This document shows positions 36,327-47,524 of a stretch of 64,000 nt of DNA, piece after piece. Each line of letters opens with the position of its first letter. Position 1 is the first letter of the stretch. A program made the position numbers and the translations under genes. This DNA comes from Rhizobium hidalgonense (GTDB lineage Bacteria; Pseudomonadota; Alphaproteobacteria; Rhizobiales; Rhizobiaceae). The notes beneath the pieces are model-generated. The model was not told the origin of the DNA. It saw only the letters and a program-made list of their open reading frames with translations, and did no database searches. Where the stretch lies: assembly GCF_002914525.1 (NCBI RefSeq), contig NZ_LODW01000044.1, positions 107,506 to 171,505 on the forward strand, in the 5' to 3' direction.

Positions 36327-38699
36327 CTAGCGCCGCCCGCGCGGTGGCCTCGTTCCGGGTTTCTTGCGGACCTGACCTCTTTCGCGGCGGCCGGCTTTGT
36401 GGAAGGATCGCACCGCCGCTGGCATTTCGCGCCCTTCGCTGACCATTTCGAAACGCAGCGCACCGGCAAGCGGGATCGCCTCGGCAAGCTTCACCGTGAC
36501 GTTGTCGCCAAGGCGGTAGCCGAGCCCGGTTCTTTCACCCGAGAGCGCCTGATGCGCCTCGTCATAAATAAAATAGTCGGTGCCGAGCGTAGATATGGGG
36601 ACGAAACCGTCAGCGCCATAGTCCGGCAGGGCGACAAAGAGGCCTGATTTCGTCACACCCGAGACCCGTCCGGCGAATTCCTCGCCGACGCGGCCCGCAA
36701 GGTGATGGGCGATCAGCCGGTCGACCGTCTCACGCTCGGCCGCCATCGCCCGGCGCTCGAAGGTCGAGATTTCGGCGGCGATATCGTCGAGCGTGCCTTC
36801 TTCCTCGGGCGTGATGCCGCCTTCGCCGAAGCCGAGCGAGCCGACAAGGGCGCGATGCACAATGAGATCGGCGTAGCGGCGGATCGGCGAGGTGAAATGC
36901 GCATATTTCATCAGGTTGAGGCCGAAATGGCCGATATTCTCCGGGCTGTAGATTGCCTGGCTTTGCGAACGCAGCACCATCTCGTTGACCATGGTCTGGT
37001 GCGGCGTGCCGTCCGCCTTCGCCAGGATGCCGTTGAAATTGTTGGCGCGCATGTTGCCGCCCTTGGCAAGCGGGATGCCGAGTGTGGCCAGGAACTCGCG
37101 CAGGATTTCCTGCTTGGCAAGCGTCGGGCCGTCATGGATGCGGTAGATCAGCGTCTGGCGTCTCTTTTCCAGCGTCTCGGCGGCGGAGACGTTGGCCTGG
37201 ATCATCATCTCTTCGATCAGCTTGTGCGCATCGAGCCGCGGCGGCACATGGACCCGGTCGACCGTGCCGTCGGGCTTCAGCAGGATCTTACGTTCCGGCA
37301 TGTCGAGTTCCAGCGGCTGGCGTCGGTCGCGTCCGCGCTTCATCACCTCATAGGCGTGCCAGAGCGGCTTCAGGATCGGCTCGAGCATCGGTCCGGTCCG
37401 ATCGTCCGGCTTGCCGTCGATTGCCGCCTGCGCCTGCTGGTAGGAGAGTTTGGCCGCGCTCTTCATCATGACACGATGAAAGGTGTGGCCGATCTTGCGG
37501 CCTTCCCCTGAGAAGCTCATGCGCACGGCGAGTGCCGGGCGGTCGACGCCTTCCTTCAGCGAGCAGAGATCGTTGGAGATGCGCTCCGGCAGCATCGGCA
37601 CGACGCGATCCGGGAAATAGACCGAGTTGCCGCGCTTCAGCGCCTCGCGGTCGAGCGGCGACTTCGGGCGGACATACCAGGAGACGTCGGCAATCGCCAC
37701 AGTGACGATGACGCCGCCGGGATTGTCGGGCGAGGGGTCGAGTTCGGCATAGACGGCGTCGTCATGGTCTTTGGCGTCGGCCGGATCGATGGTGATCAGC
37801 GGCACGTCGCGCCAGTCCTCGCGATGCGACATCGTTGCGGGCTTTGCGTCCTCGGCCTCGGCGACAACGGCGGGCGGGAAGACATGCGGAATGCCGTGCG
37901 CATGGATGGCGATCATCGAGATCGCCTTTTCCGAGCCGACGGAGCCGACGACGGAAAGCACCTTGGCGCGCGGCAGGCCGAAACGGCCGAGACGGGCGAT
38001 TTCGACTTCGACCAGATCGCCGTCGGCAGCACCGCCGGTGAAGTCGGGATCGATCACCATCTCCTCGCCGCGCCGCTCAATCGGCAGTAGCCGGCCACCG
38101 CCGCCCGGCGCCGTGCGGAAAACGCCCATCGAGGCGCCGCGGCGCTTGTCGATCACCTTGATGATCCGCGCTGTGTAGGCCGGCCCGCCGCGATCGACGG
38201 CCGGGAAGATTTTCGCCAGGATGCGGTCGCCGAGGCCCGCGACGGGTGCCTTGCCCTTGCCCTGGCGGCCCGCGGGCGATTGCTGGCGGATGGCGACGGC
38301 AGGGGCGACACCCTGGTCCTCCGGCCATTCCGCCGGCCGGCCGATCAGATCGCCGTCCTTGTCGCGCGTGGTGATGTCGAGGACGGTGACGGGCGGCAGG
38401 GCACCGGGACGGATCAGCGACTTGCGGGTCTTCTGCAGCATGCCTTCCTGCTCGAGCTCCTGCAGCATGTGCTTGAGCTCGACGCGGTTGTCGCCCTTCA
38501 GGCCGAAAGCCTTGGCGAGTTCGCGTTTGGACGCTTTCTGCGGATGATCGGCGATGAAGCGCAGGATCACCTCGCGCGAGGGCAGCGCCCCGTGGACGAT
38601 GTTCAGCGGCTCGACGGCGGGAGCATCCTTGCCGGCGCGGCCGATCTTGCCCGGACGTTTGCCCGCAGGGTTCGTTCTGTCGCGCGGTATTCTGCTCAC
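36327..38699 (-). CDS. rnr: ribonuclease R
   Basis: RNase R is a processive 3'-to-5' exoribonuclease that degrades structured RNA. The 790-residue protein has an N-terminal winged-helix and cold-shock region, the RNB catalytic domain with DPADAKDHDDAVYAELD, and a C-terminal S1 domain with a basic tail (RRERGQVRKKPGTRPPRGRR). The start is a GTG (MSRIPRDRTN), one base after the topA stop, so translation is coupled to topA. Confidence 0.95.
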   Translation of the reverse strand: MSRIPRDRTNPAGKRPGKIGRAGKDAPAVEPLNIVHGALPSREVILRFIADHPQKASKRELAKAFGLKGDNRVELKHMLQELEQEGMLQKTRKSLIRPGALPPVTVLDITTRDKDGDLIGRPAEWPEDQGVAPAVAIRQQSPAGRQGKGKAPVAGLGDRILAKIFPAVDRGGPAYTARIIKVIDKRRGASMGVFRTAPGGGGRLLPIERRGEEMVIDPDFTGGAADGDLVEVEIARLGRFGLPRAKVLSVVGSVGSEKAISMIAIHAHGIPHVFPPAVVAEAEDAKPATMSHREDWRDVPLITIDPADAKDHDDAVYAELDPSPDNPGGVIVTVAIADVSWYVRPKSPLDREALKRGNSVYFPDRVVPMLPERISNDLCSLKEGVDRPALAVRMSFSGEGRKIGHTFHRVMMKSAAKLSYQQAQAAIDGKPDDRTGPMLEPILKPLWHAYEVMKRGRDRRQPLELDMPERKILLKPDGTVDRVHVPPRLDAHKLIEEMMIQANVSAAETLEKRRQTLIYRIHDGPTLAKQEILREFLATLGIPLAKGGNMRANNFNGILAKADGTPHQTMVNEMVLRSQSQAIYSPENIGHFGLNLMKYAHFTSPIRRYADLIVHRALVGSLGFGEGGITPEEEGTLDDIAAEISTFERRAMAAERETVDRLIAHHLAGRVGEEFAGRVSGVTKSGLFVALPDYGADGFVPISTLGTDYFIYDEAHQALSGERTGLGYRLGDNVTVKLAEAIPLAGALRFEMVSEGREMPAAVRSFHKAGRRERGQVRKKPGTRPPRGRR

Positions 38700-38700
38700 G

Positions 38701-41355
38701 TCAGCTCTTTTTCAATTTCGCGGGCGCTTTCGCCTTCGTTGCCTTCGGCTTGGCCGCCGTCTTGGTGGTCTTGGTTGCAGCAGCAGCCGCCTTCGGCTTG
38801 GCCTTTGCCTTGGCCGTCTTGCCGGCTGGCGCCTTGCCAGCCTTCTCCGTGATCAGTGCAAGCGCCTCCTCGATAGTGACCGCCTGCGGATCCTTGCCCT
38901 TCGGCAGGGTGGCATTGACCTTGCCCCAGTTGACGTAAGGGCCGTACTTGCCGTCGCGAACGGTAATGGGGCCGCCATCCGGATGATCGCCGAGTGCCTT
39001 CAGTGCCGCCGGTGTACCGCGCGAACCCCGGCCCGGCGCCTGGTTGGCCCTTTCGGCAATGACCGTCACGGCGCGGTTGAGGCCGACCGAGAAGACGTCC
39101 TCGATGGTTTCCAGATTGGCATAGGAACCGTCATGCAGCAGGAACGGCCCATAGCGGCCGATGCCAGACGAAATCATCTTGCCGGATTCCGGATGCTTGC
39201 CGATATCGCGCGGCAGCGAAATCAGCGCCATCGCCTTTTCATAGTCGATGTCCTCAGGCTTCCAGCCCTTCGGCAGCGAAGCGCGCTTGGCTTCCTTGCC
39301 GTCGCCGCGCTGGATATAGGGGCCGAAGCGGCCGGAACGTAGCGTCAGCTCCTCGCCGGTCGTCGGATCGGTGCCGAGGTTCTTCGGTTCGTTGAGGGCC
39401 GCACCATCCGCTTCTCCGCCGTTTTCGGAGGAGAGCTGGCGGGTGTAATTGCATTCCGGATAGTTCGAGCAGCCGACGAAAGCGCCGTATTTGCCGAGCT
39501 TCAGCGACAGATTGCCGGTGCCGCAGACCTGGCAGATTCTCGGGTCGCTGCCGTCTTCCCGCTTCGGGAACACCAGCGGCGCCAGCGCCTCGTTCAGCGA
39601 ATCCAGTACATTGGTGACGCGCAGTTCCTTGGTGTCTTCGATCTGGGCGAAGAAATCCTTCCAGAAGTCGCGCAGCACCTGCTTCCAGTTCAGCTCGCCG
39701 GCGGAAATCCGGTCGAGCTTTTCCTCCAGAGCGGCGGTGAAGTCGTATTCGACATATTTGGTGAAAAAGCTTTCGAGGAAAGCCGTCACCAGCCGGCCCT
39801 TGGCCTGCGGGATAAGCTTGCGCTTGTCGATCGTCACATAGTCACGGTCGCGCAGCGTCGCCAGCGTCGCCGCATAGGTGGAGGGGCGGCCGATGCCGAG
39901 CTCTTCCATCTTTTTGATCAGCGAGGCTTCCGAATAACGCGGTGGCGGCTCGGTGAAATGCTGGGTCGAATTGATCTTCTGCTTGGCGAGGTTCTCGCGC
40001 GCATTGATCTCCGGCAGGCGGCCATCCTCGTCGCCATCATCGCTCTGCTCGCCGTCTTCCTTCTGGTCGGTATAGGCGGCGATGAAGCCGTCGAAGCGGA
40101 TGACCGAACCGACGGCGCGCAGGCCGGCTTTCTCGCCCTTGTTGTCGGCGGTGATTTCAGCCGTCGTGCGCTCGATTTCGGCCGATGCCATCTGGCTGGC
40201 GATGCCGCGTTTCCAAATCAGGTCGTAGAGCCGGATCTGGTCGGCATCGAGGAATTTGCGTACGCGGTCCGGGGTCCGGTCGAAATCGGTCGGACGGATC
40301 GCTTCGTGCGCTTCCTGGGCGTTCTTGGCCTTGGTGGAATAGAAGCGTGCTTTTTCAGGCATGTAGCGTTCGCCGAACTGGTCAACGATGGCGCGTCGCG
40401 CGGCATCGATCGCCTCCGGCGCCATCTGCACGCCGTCGGTTCGCATATAGGTGATGAGACCGACCGTCTCGCCGCCGATATCGACACCTTCATAGAGTTT
40501 CTGGGCGACCTGCATGGTGCGCGAGGCGGAGAAGCCGAGATTGGAGGAGGCGGCCTGCTGCAGCGTCGAGGTTGTAAAGGGCGGTCCCGGGTTGCGCTTG
40601 ACCGGTTTGGCCTCGACCGTATCGACGATATAGCTGGCGCCGTCGAGCAATGCCTTCAGCCGGCCGGCTTCCTCGCCGTTGCCGATCGCCCGCGGCTGCA
40701 GGCGTTTGCCATTTGCCGAAACCAGCCTTGCCTCGAACTCGTCGCCGCGCGGCGTCTTCAGAAGCGCAGAGATGTTCCAGTATTCTTCCGAAATGAAGCG
40801 CTCGATCTCGGATTCGCGGTCGCAGACCAGGCGCAGCGCCACAGACTGGACGCGGCCGGCCGAACGTGCGCCGGGCAGCTTGCGCCAGAGGACCGGCGAA
40901 AGATTGAAGCCGACGAGATAGTCGAGGGCGCGGCGCGCGAGATAAGCGTCGACCAGCGGCACGTCGATGTCGCGCGGATCGGCCATCGCGTCGAGCACCG
41001 CCTTCTTGGTGATCGCGTTGAAGACGACGCGCTTGACCGGCTTGCCGTTCAGAACCCGCTTCTTGTTCAGCATGTCGAGCACGTGCCAGGAAATCGCTTC
41101 GCCTTCGCGATCCGGGTCGGTTGCGAGAAACAGGCTGTCGGAGGATTTCACCGCGTCGGCGATGTCCTTCATCCGCTTGGCCGAGGCGCTGTCGACCTCC
41201 CAAAGCATTTCGAAATCCTGATCGGGGAGGACCGAGCCATCCTTGGCAGGCAGATCGCGCACGTGGCCGAAGGAGGCGAGCACCTTGTATCCCGAACCCA
41301 GATACTTGTTGATCGTCTTGGCCTTGGCAGGCGATTCCACCACTACAACATTCAT
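38701..41355 (-). CDS. topA: DNA topoisomerase I
   Basis: This type IA enzyme relaxes negative supercoils. The 884-residue protein starts with the Toprim domain (MNVVVVESPAKAKTINKYLG). The active-site tyrosine is in GLITYMRTDGVQM. A four-cysteine zinc motif follows (CQVCGTGNLSLKLGKYGAFV, GCSNYPEC), then further topoisomerase C-terminal repeats. A Lys/Ala-rich tail of about 45 residues, common in alphaproteobacteria, ends the protein. The 250-bp region upstream (41356-41605) holds no gene and should contain its promoter. Confidence 0.97.
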   Translation of the reverse strand: MNVVVVESPAKAKTINKYLGSGYKVLASFGHVRDLPAKDGSVLPDQDFEMLWEVDSASAKRMKDIADAVKSSDSLFLATDPDREGEAISWHVLDMLNKKRVLNGKPVKRVVFNAITKKAVLDAMADPRDIDVPLVDAYLARRALDYLVGFNLSPVLWRKLPGARSAGRVQSVALRLVCDRESEIERFISEEYWNISALLKTPRGDEFEARLVSANGKRLQPRAIGNGEEAGRLKALLDGASYIVDTVEAKPVKRNPGPPFTTSTLQQAASSNLGFSASRTMQVAQKLYEGVDIGGETVGLITYMRTDGVQMAPEAIDAARRAIVDQFGERYMPEKARFYSTKAKNAQEAHEAIRPTDFDRTPDRVRKFLDADQIRLYDLIWKRGIASQMASAEIERTTAEITADNKGEKAGLRAVGSVIRFDGFIAAYTDQKEDGEQSDDGDEDGRLPEINARENLAKQKINSTQHFTEPPPRYSEASLIKKMEELGIGRPSTYAATLATLRDRDYVTIDKRKLIPQAKGRLVTAFLESFFTKYVEYDFTAALEEKLDRISAGELNWKQVLRDFWKDFFAQIEDTKELRVTNVLDSLNEALAPLVFPKREDGSDPRICQVCGTGNLSLKLGKYGAFVGCSNYPECNYTRQLSSENGGEADGAALNEPKNLGTDPTTGEELTLRSGRFGPYIQRGDGKEAKRASLPKGWKPEDIDYEKAMALISLPRDIGKHPESGKMISSGIGRYGPFLLHDGSYANLETIEDVFSVGLNRAVTVIAERANQAPGRGSRGTPAALKALGDHPDGGPITVRDGKYGPYVNWGKVNATLPKGKDPQAVTIEEALALITEKAGKAPAGKTAKAKAKPKAAAAATKTTKTAAKPKATKAKAPAKLKKS

Positions 41356-41605
41356 GATGATTCTCTAAAAAAGGAAACGACGCCAGCGTTGAAGCCAGCG
41401 CAACACACACCGTAACTTGGATACCGGCCTTCCGACATGGACAGGGAAATCGCCGCGGTCAAGGGGTTTGCTACAATTTTACCTCTTGCATCTGTTGCAA
41501 TCGGAGCAAGATCCGCGATGAAAAACAATTTTTGATTGCGTATCCATCATTTTCGACACGCGGTTTCTGCAATCGGAGAGGCGTTCTCTCATATTGGGTA
41601 GGGGC

Positions 41606-42748
41606 TCAATCGGAAAGCGAGATAAGGCCGCCCTGATGCCGGTGCAGCCTGCCTGCAATGTCGAGTTCCAGCAGGATGAGATAGACCGCCGATGCCGACA
41701 AGCTGGTGTGGCGGATAATGTCGTCGATCTCGACCGGCGTCGGCCCGAGCGCATCGATGATGCGGCTGCGATCCGTATCGCCGGGCGGCATCGTCATTGC
41801 CCCGCCCTCACGCGGCGGTTCCTCGGCCATCGACGACGGGAACAACTCGAATTGCGCAAGCGGCGCCAAGGCCTCGATGACATCAGCGGGTGCGGTGACG
41901 ATCGAAGCCCCGTCCTTCAGCAGGCCGTTGGTGCCATGGCAGCGCGGATCGAGCGGTGAGCCGGGCACGGCAAACACCAGCCGGCCGAATTCGCCGGCAA
42001 GCCGTGCGGTGATCAGCGACCCCGAGCGCGTTGCCGCTTCGACCACCACGAGGCCGAGCGCGATGCCGGCGATCAGCCGGTTCCGGCGCGGGAAATCGCG
42101 GGCGCGGGGTTCCCAGCCGAAAGGCATCTCGCTCACCGCCAGACCGTTGCCGCCGGTGATCTCCTCGAGCAGGCCGATATTCTCCGGCGGGTAGGGCTGG
42201 TCGAGACCGCCGGCAAGGGCCGCGATGGTGCCCGTTTCGAGGCTTGCCCGATGCGCCGATGTGTCGATGCCGCGCGCGAGGCCCGAGACGACGGTATATC
42301 CGGCCCGGCCGCAGTCGCGCGCCACCATTGCCGCGAATTTGGCGCCGGCGATCGAAGCGTTGCGCGAGCCGACGATACCGACAGCCGGTCGTTTGGCGGC
42401 GGCCAGCGCGCCCTTGACGGCCAAGAGCGGCGGTGCGCCGTCGATCTGCTTCAGCGCTTGCGGATAATCCGGCTCGCCGATGCCGACGAAACGGGCGCCG
42501 AAACGATGTGCCGCCTCCAGTTCCCGATGCGCCTCGGCCTCGCTGGCGATGCGGACTGCCCGCGTCGCGCCGCCGCGCGCTGAAAGCTCCGGCAGCGCTG
42601 CAAGTGCTGCCTCGGCCGAACCGAAATGATTGATGAGATCGCGAAAGGTGGCCGGGCCGATATTGTCGGAACGGATGAGGCGCAGCCAGGCAATTCTCTG
42701 CCGTTCGCTCAGCACAGTGCCTTTTGGTCCCGCGCTCAGCGCATCCAT
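41606..42748 (-). CDS. dprA: DNA-processing protein DprA
   Basis: DprA loads RecA on single-stranded DNA entering during transformation. The 380-residue product has an N-terminal SAM/HhH region, a Rossmann core with the motif [20 protein letters not shown], then [18 protein letters not shown] and [13 protein letters not shown]-terminal winged-helix domain ([20 protein letters not shown]) is present. The ATG overlaps the plsY stop by one base. DprA is common in bacteria not known to be competent, so this does not show competence. Confidence 0.95.
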   Translation of the reverse strand: MDALSAGPKGTVLSERQRIAWLRLIRSDNIGPATFRDLINHFGSAEAALAALPELSARGGATRAVRIASEAEAHRELEAAHRFGARFVGIGEPDYPQALKQIDGAPPLLAVKGALAAAKRPAVGIVGSRNASIAGAKFAAMVARDCGRAGYTVVSGLARGIDTSAHRASLETGTIAALAGGLDQPYPPENIGLLEEITGGNGLAVSEMPFGWEPRARDFPRRNRLIAGIALGLVVVEAATRSGSLITARLAGEFGRLVFAVPGSPLDPRCHGTNGLLKDGASIVTAPADVIEALAPLAQFELFPSSMAEEPPREGGAMTMPPGDTDRSRIIDALGPTPVEIDDIIRHTSLSASAVYLILLELDIAGRLHRHQGGLISLSD

Positions 42749-43368
42749 TATCCCTTTGCCCCGATCTTGCTTTCAGTCCCGCCCATCAGCCGGGAAATAT
42801 TCGCCCTGTGCTTCCAATAGGAGATCAGCGTCATGATCGCCATGACGGCTGCAACCTTTTCGTTGCCCAGTATCCACAGCGCAACCGGAATGACAAGCAT
42901 GGCGACCAGCGCCGACAGCGAGGAGTAGCGGGTGGTGAAGGCGACCGCCAGCCAGACGGTGGCGAAAAGCACGACCATGATCGGCGCGACGCCGAGCAGG
43001 GTGCCGATATAGGTGGCGACACCCTTGCCGCCCTTGAAGCCGATCCAGACCGGGAAGAGATGGCCAATGAAGGCGAAGAAGCCGGCGATGATCGCAGCCT
43101 CCTCACCGAGGAAATAGCCGACGATCCAGGCCGCGGCCGACGCTTTCAGCGCATCGAGCAGCAGCGTCGCCGCCGCAAGCTTGCGGTTTCCGGTTCTGAG
43201 CACATTGGTCGCGCCGATATTTCCGGAGCCGATGCTGCGCACATCGCCGAGCCCGGCGGCGCGCGTGAGGATCAGGCCGAAAGGAATGGAGCCGAACAGA
43301 TAACCGATGACGGCGGCGGCAAGCGCAACCGGCAGGGTGATCTGCCATGACATGAGATTGGATAACAT
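42748..43368 (-). CDS. plsY: glycerol-3-phosphate acyltransferase PlsY
   Basis: PlsY transfers an acyl group from acyl-phosphate to glycerol 3-phosphate in the first step of phospholipid synthesis. The 206-residue membrane protein has the three conserved loops: [20 protein letters not shown] with [25 protein letters not shown], and the third near [19 protein letters not shown] ribosome site precedes ATG 43368. It lies between pyrC' and dprA on the same strand. Confidence 0.95.
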   Translation of the reverse strand: MLSNLMSWQITLPVALAAAVIGYLFGSIPFGLILTRAAGLGDVRSIGSGNIGATNVLRTGNRKLAAATLLLDALKASAAAWIVGYFLGEEAAIIAGFFAFIGHLFPVWIGFKGGKGVATYIGTLLGVAPIMVVLFATVWLAVAFTTRYSSLSALVAMLVIPVALWILGNEKVAAVMAIMTLISYWKHRANISRLMGGTESKIGAKG

Positions 43369-43413
43369 ATGCCCCCTCGGCCCTCCGTGGCCTATCCTCA
43401 GTCCAGCCGTCTC

Positions 43414-44703
43414 CTAAAGCGCGTGGACAAGCTTTCCCGAGACGTAAGTCGCGACCGCCCGCCCGCTGAAGCGCGCATCCTCGAACGGCGTGTTCTTCGA
43501 GCGCGAGAGAAGCATGTCTTTGGCGACAAGCCAAGGCTCATCGAGATCGATCAGCGCGATATCGGCAGCAGCCCCCGGCTTCAGCGTGCCTGCAGCAAGG
43601 CCGAAAATCTCAGCCGGGCGGGTGGACATGGCGTCGATCAGGCGCATCAGGCTCACCTGGCCGCCGTGGTGAAGCCTGAGCGCTGCCGCCAGCATGGTTT
43701 CGAGGCCGACCGCGCCATCCTCCGCCTCGCCGAAAGGCAGGCGCTTGGTATCGACGTCCTGCGGATCGTGCGAGGAGACGATGATGTCGATCGCGCCGCT
43801 TGCCAGCGCCTCGACCATGGCGACCCGCTCATCTTCCGGGCGCAGCGGCGGATAGAGCTTGAAGAAGGTGCGGTATTCGCCGATGTCGTTTTCGTTGAGC
43901 GCCAGATTGTTGATCGATATGCCTGCGGTGACCTTGGCGCCGCGGCTGCGGGCGCGTTCGATCGCTTCGACCGATTGCGGCACCGAGATCATCGCGGCGT
44001 GATAGTGCCCGCGTGTCAGCTCTGCGATCCTGAGATCGCGTTCGAGCGGAATGAGCTCGGCTTCCCTTGGAATGCCGGAGAGCCCGAGCCAGCTGGCGAA
44101 AAGCCCCTCATGCATGACGCCGTTGGCGCCGAGATATTTGTCGCGGGTTTCGCAGGAGATGACAGCGCCGAATTCGCGCGCATAGGTCATGATCCGGCGC
44201 AGCACCTGCGTGTCGTGGACACTGGAATGGGCATCGGTGAAGGCGACGGCGCCCGCCTGCATCAACAGGCCGATCTCGGTCATTTCCTCGCCGGCAAGCC
44301 CCTTGGTGATGGCCGCGGCTGGATAGACGTTGACGGCCGCCGTATCGCGCGCCGTCTTCTTGACGAATTCGACCAGCGCGATGTCGTCGATAACGGGATC
44401 GGTGTCCGGCATCATGATGATCGAGGTGACGCCGCCGGCCGCCGCCGCCCGGCTCGCCGAGGCGATCGTCTCACGGTGCTCGCCGCCGGGTTCGCCGATA
44501 TGAACACGCGCGTCGACGAGGCCGGGCGTGGCGACGAGGCCGGTGCAGTCGCGGATGACGGCGCCCGCGGGGGCGCCCTGGTTCTGCACCGCGTGCCCGG
44601 CGGCAACAATGACCCCGTTTTCGGCGATGATCGTGCCCACTTCGTCGAGGTTGCGCGAGGGATCGACGATGCGGACGTTCTGGAGGACGATCGGGTTGCT
44701 CAT
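43414..44703 (-). CDS. pyrC: dihydroorotase-like protein lacking catalytic residues (PyrC')
   Basis: The 429-residue product has the fold and length of a class I dihydroorotase, and its ATG overlaps the pyrB stop (ATGA). The metal ligands are lost: the HxH motif reads DARVHIG with Arg at residue 66, the second-His region reads SCETRD, the third reads AAMISVPQS, and the DHAPH active-site block reads SHDPQ. In Pseudomonas, such a catalytically dead PyrC' is needed to assemble active aspartate carbamoyltransferase. The same role is inferred here, which requires a true dihydroorotase elsewhere in the genome. Confidence 0.9.
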   Translation of the reverse strand: MSNPIVLQNVRIVDPSRNLDEVGTIIAENGVIVAAGHAVQNQGAPAGAVIRDCTGLVATPGLVDARVHIGEPGGEHRETIASASRAAAAGGVTSIIMMPDTDPVIDDIALVEFVKKTARDTAAVNVYPAAAITKGLAGEEMTEIGLLMQAGAVAFTDAHSSVHDTQVLRRIMTYAREFGAVISCETRDKYLGANGVMHEGLFASWLGLSGIPREAELIPLERDLRIAELTRGHYHAAMISVPQSVEAIERARSRGAKVTAGISINNLALNENDIGEYRTFFKLYPPLRPEDERVAMVEALASGAIDIIVSSHDPQDVDTKRLPFGEAEDGAVGLETMLAAALRLHHGGQVSLMRLIDAMSTRPAEIFGLAAGTLKPGAAADIALIDLDEPWLVAKDMLLSRSKNTPFEDARFSGRAVATYVSGKLVHAL

Positions 44704-45656
44704 GCCTTCATTCCATCGGTTCGGGGACCCTGGTTCTGCGAGACGAGCAGCGTCTCCATCACCGCCATGCGCACCGCGACCCCCATTTCCACCTGTTCGG
44801 CGATGACGCTCTGCGGACCGTCCGCCACCTCGGAGGCGATCTCGACGCCGCGGTTCATCGGGCCGGGATGCATGACCAGCGCATCCTCCTTCGCCGCCTT
44901 CAGCGTTTCGGCGTCGAGCCCGTAGAAATGGTAGTATTCGCGCACCGACGGCACGAAGGCGCCGGACATGCGCTCGCGCTGCAGCCGCAGCATCATCACC
45001 ACATCGGCGTCCTTCAGCCCTTCCTTCATCGAATGGAAGACCTCGACGCCCATATCGGCGATGCCGGCGGGCAGGAGAGTGGCAGGGGCGACGACACGGA
45101 CGCGCGCCCCCATCGCATTGAGCAGCAGGATATTGGAGCGCGCTACCCGCGAATGCAGCACGTCGCCGCAGATTGCCACGATGATGCGCGAGAGTTTGCC
45201 CCTGGCGCGGCGGATCGTCAGCGCGTCGAGCAGCGCCTGGGTCGGATGTTCATGCTGGCCGTCGCCGGCATTGACGACCGAGCAGGAGACTTTCTGGGCG
45301 AGGAGGGCGGCCGCCCCGGCGCTCGAATGGCGGATCACCAGCACGTCGGGGCGCATCGCATTCAGCGTCATCGCCGTATCGATCAGCGTTTCGCCTTTTT
45401 TCACCGAGGAATTGCCGACCGACATGTTCATGACGTCGGCGCCGAGCCGCTTGCCGGCAAGCTCGAAGGAGGCCTGCGTGCGGGTCGATGCCTCGAAGAA
45501 CAGGTTGATCTGCGTCAGCCCGCGTAGCGTCGACTTCTTCTTCTCTCGCTGGCGGCTGATCTTGACGGCCTCGTCGGCCTTGTCGAGCAGATAGGCGATA
45601 TCCTGCTCGGTGAGGCCCTTGATGCCGATGAGGTGGCGGTGGGGGAAAAAGACCAT
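44700..45656 (-). CDS. pyrB: aspartate carbamoyltransferase catalytic subunit
   Basis: PyrB makes carbamoyl-aspartate, the second step of pyrimidine synthesis. The start [12 protein letters not shown] gives 318 residues, the usual size; an upstream start at 45713 adds 19 residues without similarity. The carbamoyl-phosphate loop [14 protein letters not shown] and the [12 protein letters not shown] motif are intact, as is [12 protein letters not shown]. It lies divergent from aidB and overlaps pyrC' by four bases. Confidence 0.96.
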   Translation of the reverse strand: MVFFPHRHLIGIKGLTEQDIAYLLDKADEAVKISRQREKKKSTLRGLTQINLFFEASTRTQASFELAGKRLGADVMNMSVGNSSVKKGETLIDTAMTLNAMRPDVLVIRHSSAGAAALLAQKVSCSVVNAGDGQHEHPTQALLDALTIRRARGKLSRIIVAICGDVLHSRVARSNILLLNAMGARVRVVAPATLLPAGIADMGVEVFHSMKEGLKDADVVMMLRLQRERMSGAFVPSVREYYHFYGLDAETLKAAKEDALVMHPGPMNRGVEIASEVADGPQSVIAEQVEMGVAVRMAVMETLLVSQNQGPRTDGMKA

Positions 45657-45835
45657 GACCCTGCCTCTTGCTGTCTCTGGCGGGTCTATAAAGAGTGCTG
45701 CCCGCCGGGGCAAGCATGCGCTGTGGGCAAAGGCTTATGTCCCCATGCATTTTCGCCAAAATTCCGATAGAGCAGAATGAACCGAATCATAACTTCCGGT
45801 TTCCCTTTGCCGGGCTCTTACACTAGAAGCGAATA

Positions 45836-47494
45836 ATGACCTCCGCCAACCGGACTGACGAAAAACTCGCAGAACTCAACCAGCCGAGCCTGTGGTCCGG
45901 CATCAATGCCTATCGGTCCGATCCGCTGATCGTCGATCTGACGGCGGCCTTGCCGCGCGGTATCCGCGAAGACCTGGAAAATATGGGCCGTTACGTCACA
46001 TCGCCGGAGGCGCAGGAGCTGGCGCGCATGGCGAACCAGGGGGCGCCGCAGCTGCGCACCCATGGTCCACGCGGCGAGCGCGTCGATGTCGTCGAGTTCC
46101 ACCCCGCCTGGCATGCGCTGATGCGCCGCTCGATGTCGGTCGGCCTGCATTCTTCCGTCTGGGATCCGCAAGCCGACACCGAAGCCAAGGATGAAGCCCA
46201 TAAGGTTCGCGCCGCCCGCTTCTATATGACGTCACAGCTGGAATCCGGCCATCTCTGCCCGCTGACGATGACCAGCGCCTCCGTCGCCGCGCTCTCGGCC
46301 TCGCCCGCGGTGCAGAAGGACTGGGCGCCGAAAATCCTCTCGCGCAAATATGATTCGTCGAACAAGCCCGCCATGCGGAAATCCGCCGTGACCATCGGCA
46401 TGGGCATGACGGAAAAGCAGGGCGGAACGGATGTGCGGGCCAACCGCAGCGCTGCCGAAAAGGTCAGCGAAGGCATCTACCGGCTGTCCGGCCACAAATG
46501 GTTCATGTCAGCCCCGATGAGCGATGCCTTCATCATGCTGGCGCAGACGAAGGAGGGCATGGGCTGCTTCCTCGTGCCGCGCCTGCTGGAGGATGGGTCC
46601 ACCAACGGCCTGCAGTTCCAGCGGCTGAAGGACAAGGTCGGCAACCGCTCCAACGCCTCTGCCGAAGTGGAATTCTCAGACACCTTCGGGTTCCTGCTCG
46701 GCGGTCCGGATGCCGGCATCCGCACCATCCTCGACATGGTGACGCTGACGCGGCTCGACTGCGCCTTGGCCTCCTCGGGCATGATGCGCGCCTCGCTGGC
46801 CGAGGCCGTGCACCACACCCGCGGCCGCAGCGTCTTCGGCAAGATGCTCGTCAATCAGCCGATCATGACGCGGGTGCTGGCCGACATGGCGCTCGATGTC
46901 GCCGCCGCCACCGCGCTCTCCTTCCGTCTTGCCGACGCCTTCGACAAGGCGCGTGGCAACGCCGAAGAAGCCGCCTATGCCCGCGTCATGACGCCGGTCG
47001 CCAAATATTGGTGCTGCAAGATCGCGCCCGCGCTGATCTACGAGGCGATGGAATGCATCGGCGGCAATGGTTACATCGAGGAGCGCCCGATCGCCCGCCA
47101 TTACCGCGAGGCTCCGGTGAACGCCATCTGGGAAGGCTCCGGCAACGTCATGGCGCTCGATGTGCTGCGGGTGCTCAACCGCGGCAAGGATCTGTTCGAA
47201 ACGGTTTTCGCTGGCCTTGCCCGCGACCTCGGCCCTGCCGGCAAGAAGACCATCGACGTGCTGCGCGCCGCAATCGCGCTCTGCGAACAGGATGAGGGCG
47301 CCGCGCGGCTGCTCGTCGAGCAACTGGCGCTTGCCGCCGGTGCCGCCGAACTCTATCGGCTCGGGGCAGGGCGCATCGCCGATGCCTTCATCGAGACGCG
47401 TCTCGCCGGCGGCTGGCGCTCGACCTACGGCATGCTCGATTCCCGCTTCGACGCCAGCTACATCGTCGATTTGCTCTATCCGCCGGCGGCCTGA
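45836..47494 (+). CDS. aidB: acyl-CoA dehydrogenase family protein, AidB-like
   Basis: The 552-residue flavoprotein fits the AidB group of acyl-CoA dehydrogenases: an N-terminal extension, MTEKQGGTDVRANRS, the FAD-binding GHKWFMSAP, and the C-terminal EAMECIGGNGYIEERPIARH with EAPVNAIWEGSGNVMALD. In E. coli, AidB is induced by alkylation and binds DNA; a role here in alkylation stress is inferred from homology. A near-match to a LexA box (GAAC-N7-TAAC) at about 45779 has one mismatch and is not claimed. Confidence 0.88.
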   Translation: MTSANRTDEKLAELNQPSLWSGINAYRSDPLIVDLTAALPRGIREDLENMGRYVTSPEAQELARMANQGAPQLRTHGPRGERVDVVEFHPAWHALMRRSMSVGLHSSVWDPQADTEAKDEAHKVRAARFYMTSQLESGHLCPLTMTSASVAALSASPAVQKDWAPKILSRKYDSSNKPAMRKSAVTIGMGMTEKQGGTDVRANRSAAEKVSEGIYRLSGHKWFMSAPMSDAFIMLAQTKEGMGCFLVPRLLEDGSTNGLQFQRLKDKVGNRSNASAEVEFSDTFGFLLGGPDAGIRTILDMVTLTRLDCALASSGMMRASLAEAVHHTRGRSVFGKMLVNQPIMTRVLADMALDVAAATALSFRLADAFDKARGNAEEAAYARVMTPVAKYWCCKIAPALIYEAMECIGGNGYIEERPIARHYREAPVNAIWEGSGNVMALDVLRVLNRGKDLFETVFAGLARDLGPAGKKTIDVLRAAIALCEQDEGAARLLVEQLALAAGAAELYRLGAGRIADAFIETRLAGGWRSTYGMLDSRFDASYIVDLLYPPAA

Positions 47495-47524
47495 TCGCAG
47501 GCAGTGAGCCGCCGACCCTTGAGA

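Noticed and set aside
45779..45793. LexA-like site GAAC-N7-TAAC before aidB
   Set aside because: One mismatch in the second half-site; half-sites this short occur by chance.
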